Assembly: GCA_023431205.1 (NCBI GenBank) | Contig: JAEYXQ010000133.1 | Coordinates: 1 to 25,764, forward strand | Length of the DNA: 25,764 bases | Reading direction: 5' to 3' | From: Pseudomonadota bacterium | Lineage (GTDB): Bacteria > Pseudomonadota > Alphaproteobacteria > Rhizobiales > Devosiaceae | Part shown: piece by piece, positions 8,328 through 16,594 of the stretch | Numbering within the stretch: position 1 is the first letter of the stretch | How the letters are laid out: every line of letters begins with the position of its first letter | The notes under the pieces: generated by a model | The model's input: only the letters and a program-made list of their open reading frames with translations | Databases searched by the model: none | Told to the model about the DNA's origin: nothing | Translations under genes and position numbers: made by a program

Positions 8328-8423
8328 GACAGACTCCTTCTTGCTGCTTTGCGTCCGGTATAGTGAGGTGACAGCAATTAGGCCAATCGATAGTTCTTGG
8401 GCAGTTCATAAGCCGAGGTTATC
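8328..8423. promoter_or_regulatory. katG-oxyR divergent promoter region
   Basis: This 96-bp gap must hold both promoters and the OxyR site. ATAG occurs at 8360-8363 and 8390-8393. GATAG (8389-8393) and TTATC (8419-8423) could be half-sites of an OxyR-type ATAGNT...CTAT element, but the spacing does not match the E. coli consensus well. CCAA...TTGG (8383-8400) is another weak dyad. The regulatory role follows from gene arrangement rather than from a clear motif. Confidence 0.5.
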
Positions 8424-9341
8424 GTGAGGCTCTCCCTCAAGCAGATGCGTTATGCCGTGGCGGTGGCCGAAGCCGGTCACTTCGGCCGTGCCGCGCGGGC
8501 CTGCAATGTCAGCCAGCCCGCGCTGAGCCAGCAGATCCAGTCGATCGAGCAGGCCTGTGGCACCAGCCTGTTCGACCGGCTCAAGGAAGGCGTTCGTCCG
8601 ACCCCCTTCGGTGCCGAGTTCGTCAGCCGGGCGCGCCGGGTGCTGGAAGAGGCCGAAGGACTGTCGACCTTTGCGCTGCGGCGCCGGGCGGAGCCGGACC
8701 GCCCCGTCCGCTTCGGGCTGATCCCCACCGTCGCGCCCTATCTGCTGCCCGACATCTTCCCGGCCCTGGCGCAGCAAGTGCCGCAGCTGTCCTTTACCAT
8801 CAGCGAAAACCGCACCGAGGCGCTGATCAGCGGGCTCGCCGATGGCAGTCTGGATATCGCGCTGATCGGCACGCCGCCGCCGGAACATGGCGTACGCCTG
8901 ACCAGCGTGCCGCTGTTCCACGACCCCTTCGTGCTGGCGACCAGTCGCAGCGAGCCGGCGAGCAAGCCGGTGTCGCTGGCGAACCTGGCGCCGGAGCGCA
9001 TCCTGCTGCTGGACGAAGGCCACTGCTTCCGTGACCAGGCGATCGCCGCCTGCCGCCTCGACAACGACCCGGCGGGTCGCACCTTCGCCGCCACCTCCTT
9101 GTCGACCATCGTCGAGTTCGTCGCCAACGGCCAGGGCGTGACCCTCTTGCCCGAAATCTCGCTGCGCAAGGAAGCCGCCGACGCCCGCATCGTCGTGCAT
9201 CGGCTGGGGGAGCCCGGTGCCGGTCGACAGTTGTCGCTGGTGTGGCGCGAGGCGACGCCCTTCGCCTCGACCTTCGAGCGTATTGCCGACGTCATCCGCG
9301 CCACGCGCGAGGCCATTCCCACCGGCAGCGATCCGCACTAA
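8424..9341 (+). CDS. oxyR: LysR-type hydrogen peroxide sensor OxyR
   Basis: A 305-residue LysR regulator. The N-terminal winged HTH (residues 1-60) includes AEAGHFGRAARACNVSQPALSQQIQSIEQ. The effector domain contains EGHCFRDQAIAAC with C201 and C210, nine residues apart exactly like redox Cys199 and Cys208 of E. coli OxyR (HCLRDQAMGFC), so this is OxyR rather than a generic LysR protein. H2O2 should form the intramolecular disulfide and switch it to an activator of katG, the divergent neighbour. The start is GTG at 8424 with GAGG five bases upstream. A TPR protein gene starts only 30 bp downstream on the same strand. Confidence 0.95.
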   Translation: MRLSLKQMRYAVAVAEAGHFGRAARACNVSQPALSQQIQSIEQACGTSLFDRLKEGVRPTPFGAEFVSRARRVLEEAEGLSTFALRRRAEPDRPVRFGLIPTVAPYLLPDIFPALAQQVPQLSFTISENRTEALISGLADGSLDIALIGTPPPEHGVRLTSVPLFHDPFVLATSRSEPASKPVSLANLAPERILLLDEGHCFRDQAIAACRLDNDPAGRTFAATSLSTIVEFVANGQGVTLLPEISLRKEAADARIVVHRLGEPGAGRQLSLVWREATPFASTFERIADVIRATREAIPTGSDPH

Positions 9342-9371
9342 AACTCCGGCAGGGCCGGGGGAACTCACATC

Positions 9372-11063
9372 ATGGCGCGGGCGCCTGCCAAACCCGCAAA
9401 GGAGCGGAGCGCGCCGGCGGCACCACGCCGCCGTTCGCGCCAGCCCGCGCAGGCCACCACGCCCCAGCCCGTTCCGCCGCCCGCTCCGCCGGATCATGCC
9501 CGGTCGCCGCGGCGCCGGATCTCCCTGCCGACACTCGAGAGCGGCTCCACGCGGCTGCGCAAGGTGGTGCTCAACATCGCCTTCGTCCTCGCCATCCTCG
9601 TCTTCATTCCCGTGCTCGCCAGCCAGTTCCTGCGCAACCCCGTGCTGATCGAGCCCATCTCCGTGCCCAAGGCGCTGCTGCAGCGCGGCCTGTCTCCCGA
9701 AGTGATGGCCAGCCGCCTCTGGGACGGGCTGCGCGACGCCAGCCTGCTTGCCCGCACCTCCAAGGAGAGCGTGGCCGCCATTCCCAATAGCCAGCGGGTG
9801 CAGTTCTCGGTGCCCGAGGTGGGGCTGTCGATCGACTCCATCGTTCGGCAGACCCGCCAGTTCTTCAACGCCTACCAGACGCGGATCACCGGCGAGTTCG
9901 TCTGCGGCGAACCGGCGTGTCCAGCCAGCACCATGCGCCTGCGGCTGCGCATCCTGCGCAACACCAGCGAGGTGATCGATCTGCCGCCGGTGGGGAGCAC
10001 GGACCTGCGCAGCTACTTCACCGGCGCTGCCGTACAAGTGCTGTCGACGCTCGACCCCTTCGTTGCCATTTCCGCCATCGCAGAGACGGAGCCGGCCCGC
10101 GCCACGGCCCTGGCCCGCCGGCTGATCCGCCAGCACCATCCCGACAGCAAGTGGGCCCACAACCTGATCGGCAATATCCGCACCAACTCGGGTGACTACC
10201 GGCCCGCTTTGGCCGAGTATCGTGCGGCACTGGCTCTCGATCCCGGCTTCACCATCGCCCGAGCCAACGCTGCCCGCGCCCTGCGCCAGCTCGGCGACCC
10301 CGTGGCCTCGCAGGCCGAATATGACCGCCTCGCCGCCGAAAGCCCGAACCTGCCGGCCGTATTCGAGGGCTACGCCGAACTGGCGATCGCCGCCGGCCAG
10401 CCCGACGACGGCATCGCCTTCCTCGAGCAGGCCGCCGCGGCCGATCCCACCAGCGCCCACTATTTCTCCCGCATCGGCGAGGTCGAACAGGCGCGCGGTG
10501 ATCAGGAGGCCGCCATCGCCGCCTTCGAGAAGGCGCTGGCGATCGATCCAGCCTATCCGCTCGCCCTGAACCCGATGTTCACCGCTCGACTGGCGCGCGG
10601 CGATTTCTCCGGCGGGGAAGAATTGCTGCGCCGGGCTGCCGCCTATGATCCCCAGAGCCCCGAGGTGCAGGCTCTGCATGGGGCGGCGCTGGTTTTCATG
10701 GGCGAGCAGGCGCAGGCGCTTGAAGCCTTCGAGCGGGCGCTGCTGGTGAAACCGGACGATGTGGACCTGCTCTACCAGTCGGCCAATATCCTGCAGAACC
10801 TCGACCGCCACGCCGACGCCATCGCCCGGCTGGACCGCGCCATCACCCTGGCGCCCTATGATCCGGCGCCCCGCTTCTCCCGGGCCACCTCGCTGATGCT
10901 GACCGGCAACAACGAGGCCGCACTGGCCGATTTCCGCCGGGTGCTGGAGCTCGATACTTCGGGCACACAATACGGCTCCATGGCCCAGAGCTTCGGCGAC
11001 ATCATCGAGGGCCTGATCGCTGCCGAAACGGAAAAGGCTGCAGCGGCGGAGACCGGCCCATGA
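9372..11063 (+). CDS. Membrane-anchored TPR protein, paralogue 1
   Basis: A 563-residue protein. Residues 1-60 are a Pro/Ala/Arg-rich cytosolic tail, followed by one membrane helix (VVLNIAFVLAILVFIPVLASQFL, about 65-87). A conserved extracytoplasmic domain (about 90-240) follows, with RLWDGLRDA, FSVPEVGLSIDSIVRQTRQFF and a Cys pair C178-X4-C183. TPR repeats fill about 245-545 (for example ALAEYRAALALDPGFTIARANAARAL). The membrane-proximal domain is shared with the next gene but is otherwise unknown to me. Strong ribosome site GGGGGAA before the ATG. It overlaps the next gene by ATGA. TPR proteins of this kind usually scaffold protein complexes; no specific partner can be named. Confidence 0.85.
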   Translation: MARAPAKPAKERSAPAAPRRRSRQPAQATTPQPVPPPAPPDHARSPRRRISLPTLESGSTRLRKVVLNIAFVLAILVFIPVLASQFLRNPVLIEPISVPKALLQRGLSPEVMASRLWDGLRDASLLARTSKESVAAIPNSQRVQFSVPEVGLSIDSIVRQTRQFFNAYQTRITGEFVCGEPACPASTMRLRLRILRNTSEVIDLPPVGSTDLRSYFTGAAVQVLSTLDPFVAISAIAETEPARATALARRLIRQHHPDSKWAHNLIGNIRTNSGDYRPALAEYRAALALDPGFTIARANAARALRQLGDPVASQAEYDRLAAESPNLPAVFEGYAELAIAAGQPDDGIAFLEQAAAADPTSAHYFSRIGEVEQARGDQEAAIAAFEKALAIDPAYPLALNPMFTARLARGDFSGGEELLRRAAAYDPQSPEVQALHGAALVFMGEQAQALEAFERALLVKPDDVDLLYQSANILQNLDRHADAIARLDRAITLAPYDPAPRFSRATSLMLTGNNEAALADFRRVLELDTSGTQYGSMAQSFGDIIEGLIAAETEKAAAAETGP

Positions 11064-12571
11064 GCGAGGAGTCGAGCCGCTTCGGCCTGCCGCAGATGGA
11101 GGCGTTTTCCTCGACGCTGCGAACCACCTTCGTCAACATCGGCTTCTTTGCCGCCATGCTGATGCTGCTGCCCGCCGTGGCCAGCCAGCTGGCCCGCAAC
11201 GCCGTGGTGATCGACCCGATCGTGGTGCCGCAGGCGCTGATCGATCGCGGCATCACCCCCGAGGTCGCCGCCAATCGCCTGTGGGATGGCCTGCAGGATT
11301 TTGCCCGCACCGCCAGCATCGCCCGCTCCACCATCGTGGCCGTCCCCGACAGCCAGTTGGTGGAGTTCTCCCTGCCTGACACCGGCCTGTCGCTGGACTC
11401 CATCCTCAAGCAGGTGCGGCAGTTCTTCGGGGTCTACGAAACGCATATTGCCGGCGAGATCGTCTGCGAAACCGCCGACTGCGCCACGGCCGGCCTGCGC
11501 CTGCGCCTGCGCGTCATCCGCGCCACCGCCGAGGTGGTCGACCTCTCGCCGATCGGCAGCCGCAGCGAGGCCGATTACTTCCGCGAGGCAGCCGGCGGCA
11601 TCTACGACATCCTCGACCCCTTCGTGGCCATTGCCGCCCGCGCCGGTACCGATCCGGAAGGCGCCGCCACCCGCGCCCGTCGGCTCGCCCTCAGCGGCCA
11701 CGCCGATGCACCCTGGGCGTTCAACCTCCTGGGCGACATCGAGCGCAATGCCGGCCGGTTCGAAGCTGCCGCAGCCGAATACCGTGCGGCTCTCGACCTC
11801 GACCCCGGCTTCACCCTGGCGCGCCTCAACCTCGCCCGAGCCCTCGCCGGTGGCGGCGACCACGACCGCGCGTCAACCGCAATCGCCGACGCTACCGCGC
11901 GCGATCCGGGTGCCCCGGGCCTCCTCACCGCTCGCGCCGAAGTGGAGCTTGCCGCCGGCAACCGCGAAGCGGCACTGGAACACTTCCTAGCCGCAGCCGA
12001 GGCCGCCCCGCTCGACCCGGACCTCCTCGTCGATGCCGGCACGCTGGAACTGGCGGTCGACCGAAAGGACGAGGCCATCGCCCATCTCGAGGAAGCCCTC
12101 GACCTCGATCCCGGCCACCCCGAAGCCCTGCGCATTCTCGGCGAGACCTATCGTCAGCAAGGCAACGTGGCCGCGGCCGAACGGCTGTTCCAGGACTGGG
12201 CCGACTACGCGCCCAACAGTGCCGAGGCCCACCTCGCCATCGCCGAACTCCTGGCCGAGCGCGGCGATCTCGCCGCCGCGGCCCCGCACTACGATCGGGT
12301 GGTTGTTCTTGCCCCCGACGACCCGGGGCATGCACTCGCCCGCGCCCGCCTGCTGCTCGACCTCGGCCGCTACGCGCAGGCTGTCGACGGCCTCGTCCCC
12401 TTTGCGGACGCCGAGCCGCCACAGCCCGAGGCTGTGCTGTTGCTGGCCCAGGTTCTGGAGGCCTTCTCCCGGCCCGAACAGGCCGCCGACCGCTACCGCC
12501 AGGTCCTGGCGCTCGGACCCGACGGGGGCGACCGTGAGATTGCCGAGGCGGCCCTCGCTAGGCTGCCTTGA
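11060..12571 (+). CDS. Membrane-anchored TPR protein, paralogue 2
   Basis: A 503-residue tandem paralogue of the preceding protein. It has a short N-terminal tail, a membrane helix (FVNIGFFAAMLMLLPAVASQL, about 24-44), then the same domain: NRLWDGLQD, FSLPDTGLSLDSILKQVRQFFGVYETHIAGEIVC and the Cys pair C136-X4-C141. TPR repeats follow from about residue 190 to the end. The long Pro-rich cytosolic tail of paralogue 1 is absent. The ATG overlaps the previous stop (ATGA), so the two are translationally coupled and probably form one complex. The 3' end overlaps the convergent rarD gene by 14 bp. Function unknown. Confidence 0.85.
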   Translation: MSEESSRFGLPQMEAFSSTLRTTFVNIGFFAAMLMLLPAVASQLARNAVVIDPIVVPQALIDRGITPEVAANRLWDGLQDFARTASIARSTIVAVPDSQLVEFSLPDTGLSLDSILKQVRQFFGVYETHIAGEIVCETADCATAGLRLRLRVIRATAEVVDLSPIGSRSEADYFREAAGGIYDILDPFVAIAARAGTDPEGAATRARRLALSGHADAPWAFNLLGDIERNAGRFEAAAAEYRAALDLDPGFTLARLNLARALAGGGDHDRASTAIADATARDPGAPGLLTARAEVELAAGNREAALEHFLAAAEAAPLDPDLLVDAGTLELAVDRKDEAIAHLEEALDLDPGHPEALRILGETYRQQGNVAAAERLFQDWADYAPNSAEAHLAIAELLAERGDLAAAAPHYDRVVVLAPDDPGHALARARLLLDLGRYAQAVDGLVPFADAEPPQPEAVLLLAQVLEAFSRPEQAADRYRQVLALGPDGGDREIAEAALARLP

Positions 12572-13511
12572 GCGCCTGCCCCCGGCGGCGGAAGCTGTCA
12601 TAGCTGAACACCACCAGCGACAGCCAGATCAGCACGAAGCTCAACAGCCGCGTGCTGTTCAGTTCCTCGCCGAAGACGAAGATGGCGACCAGGAACTGCA
12701 GCGACGGCGCGATATACTGGAACATGCCGATGGTGGTTAGGCGCAACCGCTGCACCGCATAGGCAAACAGCAGCAGCGGCACCGCGGTCGCCGGTCCGGT
12801 GAAGATCAGCAGCAGCATGGTGCCCGGATCCGCATGCGGGCCCCACCCCGCCGTGACGATGGAATAGATCACGAAGGCCAGCGCCGCCGGCGCCAGGATT
12901 GCGGTTTCGGCGAACAGCCCGGTCGCCGGCCCCAGCATCGCCGTCTTGCGGAAATAGCCATAGAAGCCGAACGAGAAGGCAAGCCCGAGGGCAATATACG
13001 GCACGGCACCGAGCCCCATCGCCTGGATGCCGATGGCCACCGCGGCAATGGCGATCGACAGCGTCTGCAGCCGGTTTTGCCGCTCGCCCAGCAGCACCAT
13101 GCCGATGGCGATGTTGACCAGCGGATTGATGAAATAGCCAAAGCTCGCCTCCAGCACCTGCCCGGTCTCCACCGCCCACACATAGAGCAGCCAGTTGAGG
13201 GCCAGCAGCACCGAGGACAGCGCCATCACCGCGAGCTTGCGGCGGTCGCGGAAGAAGGCGCGCACCTCGCCGAACTGCCGGGTGAAGAACAGGATGATCG
13301 CCAGCAGCACCAGCGACCACAGCGTCCGCTCGGCGACGATCAGCACCGAGCCGACCGAATCCAGCGCCCGGAACAGGAGCGGCAGGAAGCCCCAGAGCAG
13401 ATAGGCGGCGAGTGCTGCGGCAACGCCCTTGCGACCCTCGCGCGGATCGACGACGGGGGGAGCCGCCGCTGCCGGTGGCACGGCTTCGGGGGCGGATTCG
13501 GGCAAGGACAT
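12558..13511 (-). CDS. rarD: RarD / EamA-family transporter
   Basis: A 317-residue inner membrane protein with about ten hydrophobic helices arranged as two EamA halves. After a Pro/Ala-rich cytosolic start of about 30 residues comes AAYLLWGFLPLLFRALDSVGSVLIVAERTLWSLVLL, typical of the RarD (chloramphenicol-sensitive protein) subfamily with its GxxP and E-R-x-x-W signature. Later it has VETGQVLEASFGYFINPLVNIAIGMVLLGERQ and IAPSLQFLVAIFVFGE, both RarD hallmarks. It is a drug/metabolite-type permease with unknown substrate. The stop codon lies inside the last codons of the convergent TPR gene. Confidence 0.88.
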   Translation of the reverse strand: MSLPESAPEAVPPAAAAPPVVDPREGRKGVAAALAAYLLWGFLPLLFRALDSVGSVLIVAERTLWSLVLLAIILFFTRQFGEVRAFFRDRRKLAVMALSSVLLALNWLLYVWAVETGQVLEASFGYFINPLVNIAIGMVLLGERQNRLQTLSIAIAAVAIGIQAMGLGAVPYIALGLAFSFGFYGYFRKTAMLGPATGLFAETAILAPAALAFVIYSIVTAGWGPHADPGTMLLLIFTGPATAVPLLLFAYAVQRLRLTTIGMFQYIAPSLQFLVAIFVFGEELNSTRLLSFVLIWLSLVVFSYDSFRRRGQALKAA

Positions 13512-13700
13512 GATCAGGGCTTCTCTTCTGCGCTCAGGAGGGAGCGCGCCGCAGTCTTAGCAACGCTTCGTCCAGTGGGCCAATCAGTCTTTGTGATCCG
13601 GCGCCGGCGTTTCCGGAATGGGTACGGTCCAACCTTTGCCCGCCATGGGCGTTAGGCCTCAGCGGCCGATGCCGCCCGTGCGACCACGATGGAGACCGAC

Positions 13701-14132
13701 ATGAAGAAGACCATTACCTGGATCCTGATTGCCAACGGCGCTCAGGCGCGCGTGCTGGAAAACACCGGACCGGGCAAGGGCCTGACGCTCGTGCAGGGCC
13801 TCAACTGGGAGGTCGAACCCCTCCAGGCGCAGGAGATCAATGCCGACCGCCCGGGTCGTACCCTCAATGGCGGCATGGAGCCCAGAACCGATCCGGTCGA
13901 TCACCGCGAGGCCGAGTTCGTCAAGGGTGTCGCCGCCGTGCTCGAGCGCAAGCACCAGGAGGGTGCCTTTGATCGCCTCGTCATCAGTGCCGCGCCGATC
14001 TCGCTGGGCGTCATCCGCAAGGCGATGTCGCCGAACGTCAAGAAGTCCATCGTCGCCGAACTCAACAAGGACCTGACCAACATCCCCACCCCGCAACTGA
14101 GCCAGCACTTCGACGGGATCATCGCGGCTTAG
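13701..14132 (+). CDS. Host attachment family protein
   Basis: A 143-residue soluble protein matching the host-attachment (Host_attach) family. It begins MKKTITWILIANGAQARVLEN, as in this family, and ends SKxx-like LSQHFDGIIA. The core FDRLVISAAPISLGVIRKAMSPNVKKSIVAELNKDLTNIPTPQL fits the family's release-factor-like fold. The family is named after an Agrobacterium plant-attachment locus, but the biochemical activity is unknown and members occur in free-living bacteria. Start: the ATG at 13701 has GGAGA five bases upstream; the in-frame ATG at 13689 lacks a comparable site. The 189-bp gap to rarD shows only short GC-rich dyads. Confidence 0.85.
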   Translation: MKKTITWILIANGAQARVLENTGPGKGLTLVQGLNWEVEPLQAQEINADRPGRTLNGGMEPRTDPVDHREAEFVKGVAAVLERKHQEGAFDRLVISAAPISLGVIRKAMSPNVKKSIVAELNKDLTNIPTPQLSQHFDGIIAA

Positions 14133-14210
14133 GGGGCAGGTACCTTCAGTGGATCAACGGGTTAGCGGCAAGGCCGGAATCATCTCGCCACCCGCTTGAA
14201 CCACCATCGC

Positions 14211-14239
14211 AAGGCGCTGATTCATCGGATCAGCGCCTT
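14211..14239. terminator. Bidirectional hairpin between convergent genes
   Basis: AAGGCGCTGAT (14211-14221) and ATCAGCGCCTT (14229-14239) form a perfect 11-bp stem with a 7-base loop. It begins three bases past the alpha/beta hydrolase stop on the minus strand and about 80 bp past the host-attachment gene on the plus strand. U-tracts are poor on both sides, so termination is probable but not certain. Confidence 0.6.
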
Positions 14240-14242
14240 GAT

Positions 14243-15082
14243 TCACTCCTCGAACTCGTCCCCGCCGCCGCCCTCAAGCGCATCGAGAAATTCCAGCAGC
14301 AGCGAGTTCACCAGTTCCGGCTGATCGATGCTGGGGATGTGGGCTGCCCCTTCCAGCACCACCGCGAAGGCGTTGGGCATGGTCTCGGACAGATGCTCGT
14401 GCCGGTCGATCAGGGCCGAGAAATCCTCGTCGCCCACCACCAGCAGCGTCGGCGCGTTCACCTCGCCCACCCGGCGCCAGGCAACCGGCGGCGCCTCTTC
14501 CTGCGTCAGCTGCGGCTTGGCCAGCGCCTTGCCGTTCATGTCGAAAAACAGCTCGCGAACCGCCCCGCCGACGCGTCCGCTCGGTGACCGTGGGCCATCG
14601 AGCCATTCATGCGCCTGCACCCGGTTGAGACTGTCGAGGTCGCCGCGTTCCCAGGCGTCCTCCTCGGCCATCTCGATGGCGCGTTCTTCCTCGGTCGCGC
14701 TCCACGGCGCGCCGCTCACCGACGTGCCGACCAGCACCAGCCCGATCGTTCGCCCGGGATGCCTCAGCGCAAAATCCAGCGCCAGCCCCCCGCCCATCGA
14801 GCAGCCGACCAGCACCGCGGCGTGGATGTCGAAGGCGTCGAGCAGTGCCTCGAGATCGTCGAGATGGCTGAACGGCTCGTCGGGACTCTCGGTCTCGCCA
14901 TAGCCGCGCCGGTCATAGGCGATGGCGTGCCAGCCCGCTTCGGCGGCAGCCTCCATCTGGCTCAGCCACATGCGCTTGTCGCACACCCCGGCATGGAGAA
15001 ACACCACCGGCAATCCCTCCCCGAGTTCGAGCCCCGCCAGCACGGCGCCATCGATCTCGAGTTCGAACGGATCGCCTACCAC
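14243..15082 (-). CDS. Alpha/beta-fold hydrolase
   Basis: A protein of about 279 residues with a complete alpha/beta-hydrolase triad: nucleophile S95 in VGCSMGGG, acid in VVGDED (about D218 or D220), and H248 in EGAAHIPS. Oxyanion motif VVFLHAGVCDKRMW and AYDRRGYGETESP are as in esterase/3-oxoadipate enol-lactonase-like members, but the substrate cannot be read from sequence. The C-terminus is acidic and Gly-rich (EGGGGDEFEE). No signal peptide, so cytosolic. Start: GTG at 15082 with GGAG eight bases upstream is preferred; TTG at 15088 is possible. It overlaps the upstream small secreted-protein gene by a few bases, so it is the third gene of an operon. Confidence 0.85.
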   Translation of the reverse strand: MVGDPFELEIDGAVLAGLELGEGLPVVFLHAGVCDKRMWLSQMEAAAEAGWHAIAYDRRGYGETESPDEPFSHLDDLEALLDAFDIHAAVLVGCSMGGGLALDFALRHPGRTIGLVLVGTSVSGAPWSATEEERAIEMAEEDAWERGDLDSLNRVQAHEWLDGPRSPSGRVGGAVRELFFDMNGKALAKPQLTQEEAPPVAWRRVGEVNAPTLLVVGDEDFSALIDRHEHLSETMPNAFAVVLEGAAHIPSIDQPELVNSLLLEFLDALEGGGGDEFEE

Positions 15083-15399
15083 GCGCAAAGCTCCGCCTCG
15101 GTATCCGGATTGACCCAGCAGGCGCCATCGTCCTCAGAGCGGAGATACGGCCCCGGCAGGGCTACCGACCGACCCCCGCGCTCGAACTCGGCGCTGACGA
15201 AGGCCTCGCCGGGTGTGTCGATCCACACCTCGAAACTCGGCTTGCCCTTGCCCTCGATGCGGAAGCTGCCGGCATCGTCGAGCACCGTGAACCGGCACGG
15301 ATATTCGCCGTCGTCGCTGGTGTAGCAGGTGGCGTCCTTGGCCATCGCTGGTGCCGCCAGCGCCGCAAGCGCGAGGCCGGCAAGCAGCACCTGCCTCAC
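15076..15399 (-). CDS. Small secreted four-cysteine protein B
   Basis: A 107-residue protein starting with GTG at 15399. It has a clear signal peptide (MRQVLLAGLALAALAAPAMA, cleavage after residue 20) and a short mature domain with four cysteines: C25, C35, C94 and C105. The arrangement C-X9-C ... ACW-X9-C matches that of the upstream gene, so the two are paralogues. The start overlaps the previous stop (GTGA), giving tight coupling. Two periplasmic disulfides are likely. No recognised family; function unknown. Confidence 0.75.
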   Translation of the reverse strand: MRQVLLAGLALAALAAPAMAKDATCYTSDDGEYPCRFTVLDDAGSFRIEGKGKPSFEVWIDTPGEAFVSAEFERGGRSVALPGPYLRSEDDGACWVNPDTEAELCAW

Positions 15400-15743
15400 G
15401 GCCGCTGCTCCACCAGCACGCAGAACTGCAGGTCCTCGTCGTGCATCCAGCATCCATCTTCTCCCGGCACTCGCGAAAAGCGCCCCAGTTCCTCCGGCAG
15501 GCTCCCCGGCCTCGGTTCGGCCGCAATCAGATAGCCCAGCCCCTCGTCCGCCGCCGTGAGCGCGAAGGCAAACACCTGCCCGTCCGGCAACCCGAAAGTC
15601 ACCCCGCCTCCGTCCAGCGCCACCTCGCACGGGAACGTCTCATACCCACTCACCATGCACTGCCCCGGCACGGCCCACGCCGCCCCGGCCATCACCCCCG
15701 CAGCGGCCAAACCCAAAGCGGCCGCCCACAAAACCCGTCTCAA
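15396..15743 (-). CDS. Small secreted four-cysteine protein A
   Basis: A protein of about 115 residues. I place the start at TTG 15743 (AGGG a few bases upstream), giving MRRVLWAAALGLAAAGVMAGAAWA as a signal peptide; the frame is open to 15890 but that extension looks non-coding. The mature part has four cysteines, C29, C39, C98 and C108, in the layout C-X9-C ... GCW-X8/9-C shared with the following gene. Both carry a (Y/F)PC motif at the second cysteine and a beta-rich middle. It is the first gene of a three-gene operon with protein B and the hydrolase. The start codon is the least certain part. Function unknown. Confidence 0.65.
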   Translation of the reverse strand: MRRVLWAAALGLAAAGVMAGAAWAVPGQCMVSGYETFPCEVALDGGGVTFGLPDGQVFAFALTAADEGLGYLIAAEPRPGSLPEELGRFSRVPGEDGCWMHDEDLQFCVLVEQRP

Positions 15744-15903
15744 GTCCCTGCCCCCTGGCAACAGCAAAATACCCGCCGCAGAACCTTCTTTAGCGCGGCA
15801 AGCCGGGGATGTCGCGAGGATTTGCGGGGGTTGGGTGAACGGGACTTTCCACAGGGCACTACAGACAGACCAATCCGACTCGCCTAACAATTGGAGTGAC
15901 TAC

Positions 15904-15932
15904 TTGTTCGCCGTTTGTTCTGGCGCTATGGT
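15904..15932 (+). promoter_or_regulatory. Candidate sigma-70 promoter and dyad before the R-M genes
   Basis: TTGTTC (15904-15909) and TATGGT (15927-15932) are separated by 17 bp and would start transcription about 25 bp before the methyltransferase ATG. GTTCGCC (15906-15912) and GGCGAAC (15939-15945) form an inverted repeat spanning the same stretch. No controller-protein gene was found. The rest of the 221-bp divergent gap (15744-15964) holds nothing I recognise. Confidence 0.35.
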
Positions 15933-15964
15933 CGTACTGGCGAACGAGGGCTGATACCGTAAAC

Positions 15965-16594
15965 ATGCACGTCACCGACACCGTACGCGACCTTACTGGC
16001 AAGATGCGGGGCCAGCGCTTCCGGACCATTCTGGCCGATCCGCCCTGGCGTTTCACCAACCGCACCGGCAAGGTTGCGCCGGAGCACCGACGGTTAGCCC
16101 GATACGGCACAATGGCCACCGACGAGATCTGTGCGTTGCCCATCAGCGAATTCGCTGAGGATACCGCGCACCTCTATATGTGGGTGCCCAACGCCCTGCT
16201 ACCCGAAGGTCTGCAGGTCATGCAGGCCTGGGGCTTCCAGTACAAATCGAACATCGTCTGGCACAAGATCCGCAAGGATGGTGGTTCGGACGGTCGGGGC
16301 GTGGGCTTCTACTTCCGCAACGTCACTGAGTTGATGCTGTTCGGCGTGCGCGGCAAGAATGCCCGCACCGAGCCACCCGGCCGCTCGCAGGTCAACTACA
16401 TCTCCTCCCGCAAGCGCGAACACTCCCGCAAACCGGACGAGCAGTACGAGCTGATCGAAAGTTGTTCGAAGGGCCCCTATCTCGAACTCTTTGCTCGCGG
16501 CACCCGCGAGAACTGGAGCTATTGGGGCAACCAGGCCGACGAGACCTATCGTCCCACATGGGACACTTACGCCTACAACTCGGCGGCTGAATGA
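15965..16594 (+). CDS. MT-A70 family DNA adenine-N6 methyltransferase
   Basis: A protein of about 209 residues. The catalytic motif DPPW is at residues 25-28 (RTILADPPWRF), followed by the MT-A70 pattern: YGTMATDEICALPISEFAEDTAHLYMWVPNALLPEGLQVMQAWGFQYKSNIVWHK and ELMLFGVRGK, and near the C-terminus KPDEQYELIESCSKGPYLELFARGTRENWSYWGNQ (SAM-binding region). It should methylate adenine N6 in DNA and protect the host from the overlapping endonuclease. The ATG at 15965 is preferred but lacks a close ribosome site (GAGGG is 14 bases away); GTG at 15896 is an alternative that would place the candidate promoter inside the gene. It ends in an ATGA overlap with the endonuclease gene. Confidence 0.9.
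   Translation: MHVTDTVRDLTGKMRGQRFRTILADPPWRFTNRTGKVAPEHRRLARYGTMATDEICALPISEFAEDTAHLYMWVPNALLPEGLQVMQAWGFQYKSNIVWHKIRKDGGSDGRGVGFYFRNVTELMLFGVRGKNARTEPPGRSQVNYISSRKREHSRKPDEQYELIESCSKGPYLELFARGTRENWSYWGNQADETYRPTWDTYAYNSAAE

Noticed and set aside
6096..8363. Open frame of 755 codons on the plus strand antisense to katG
   Set aside because: katG on the other strand has every catalytic residue; the antisense frame has no recognisable family features.
8406..10970. Open frame of 854 codons on the minus strand antisense to oxyR and the first TPR gene
   Set aside because: High-GC shadow frame; composition is Gly/Gln/Arg/His-rich with no domain, while both sense genes have clear conserved motifs.
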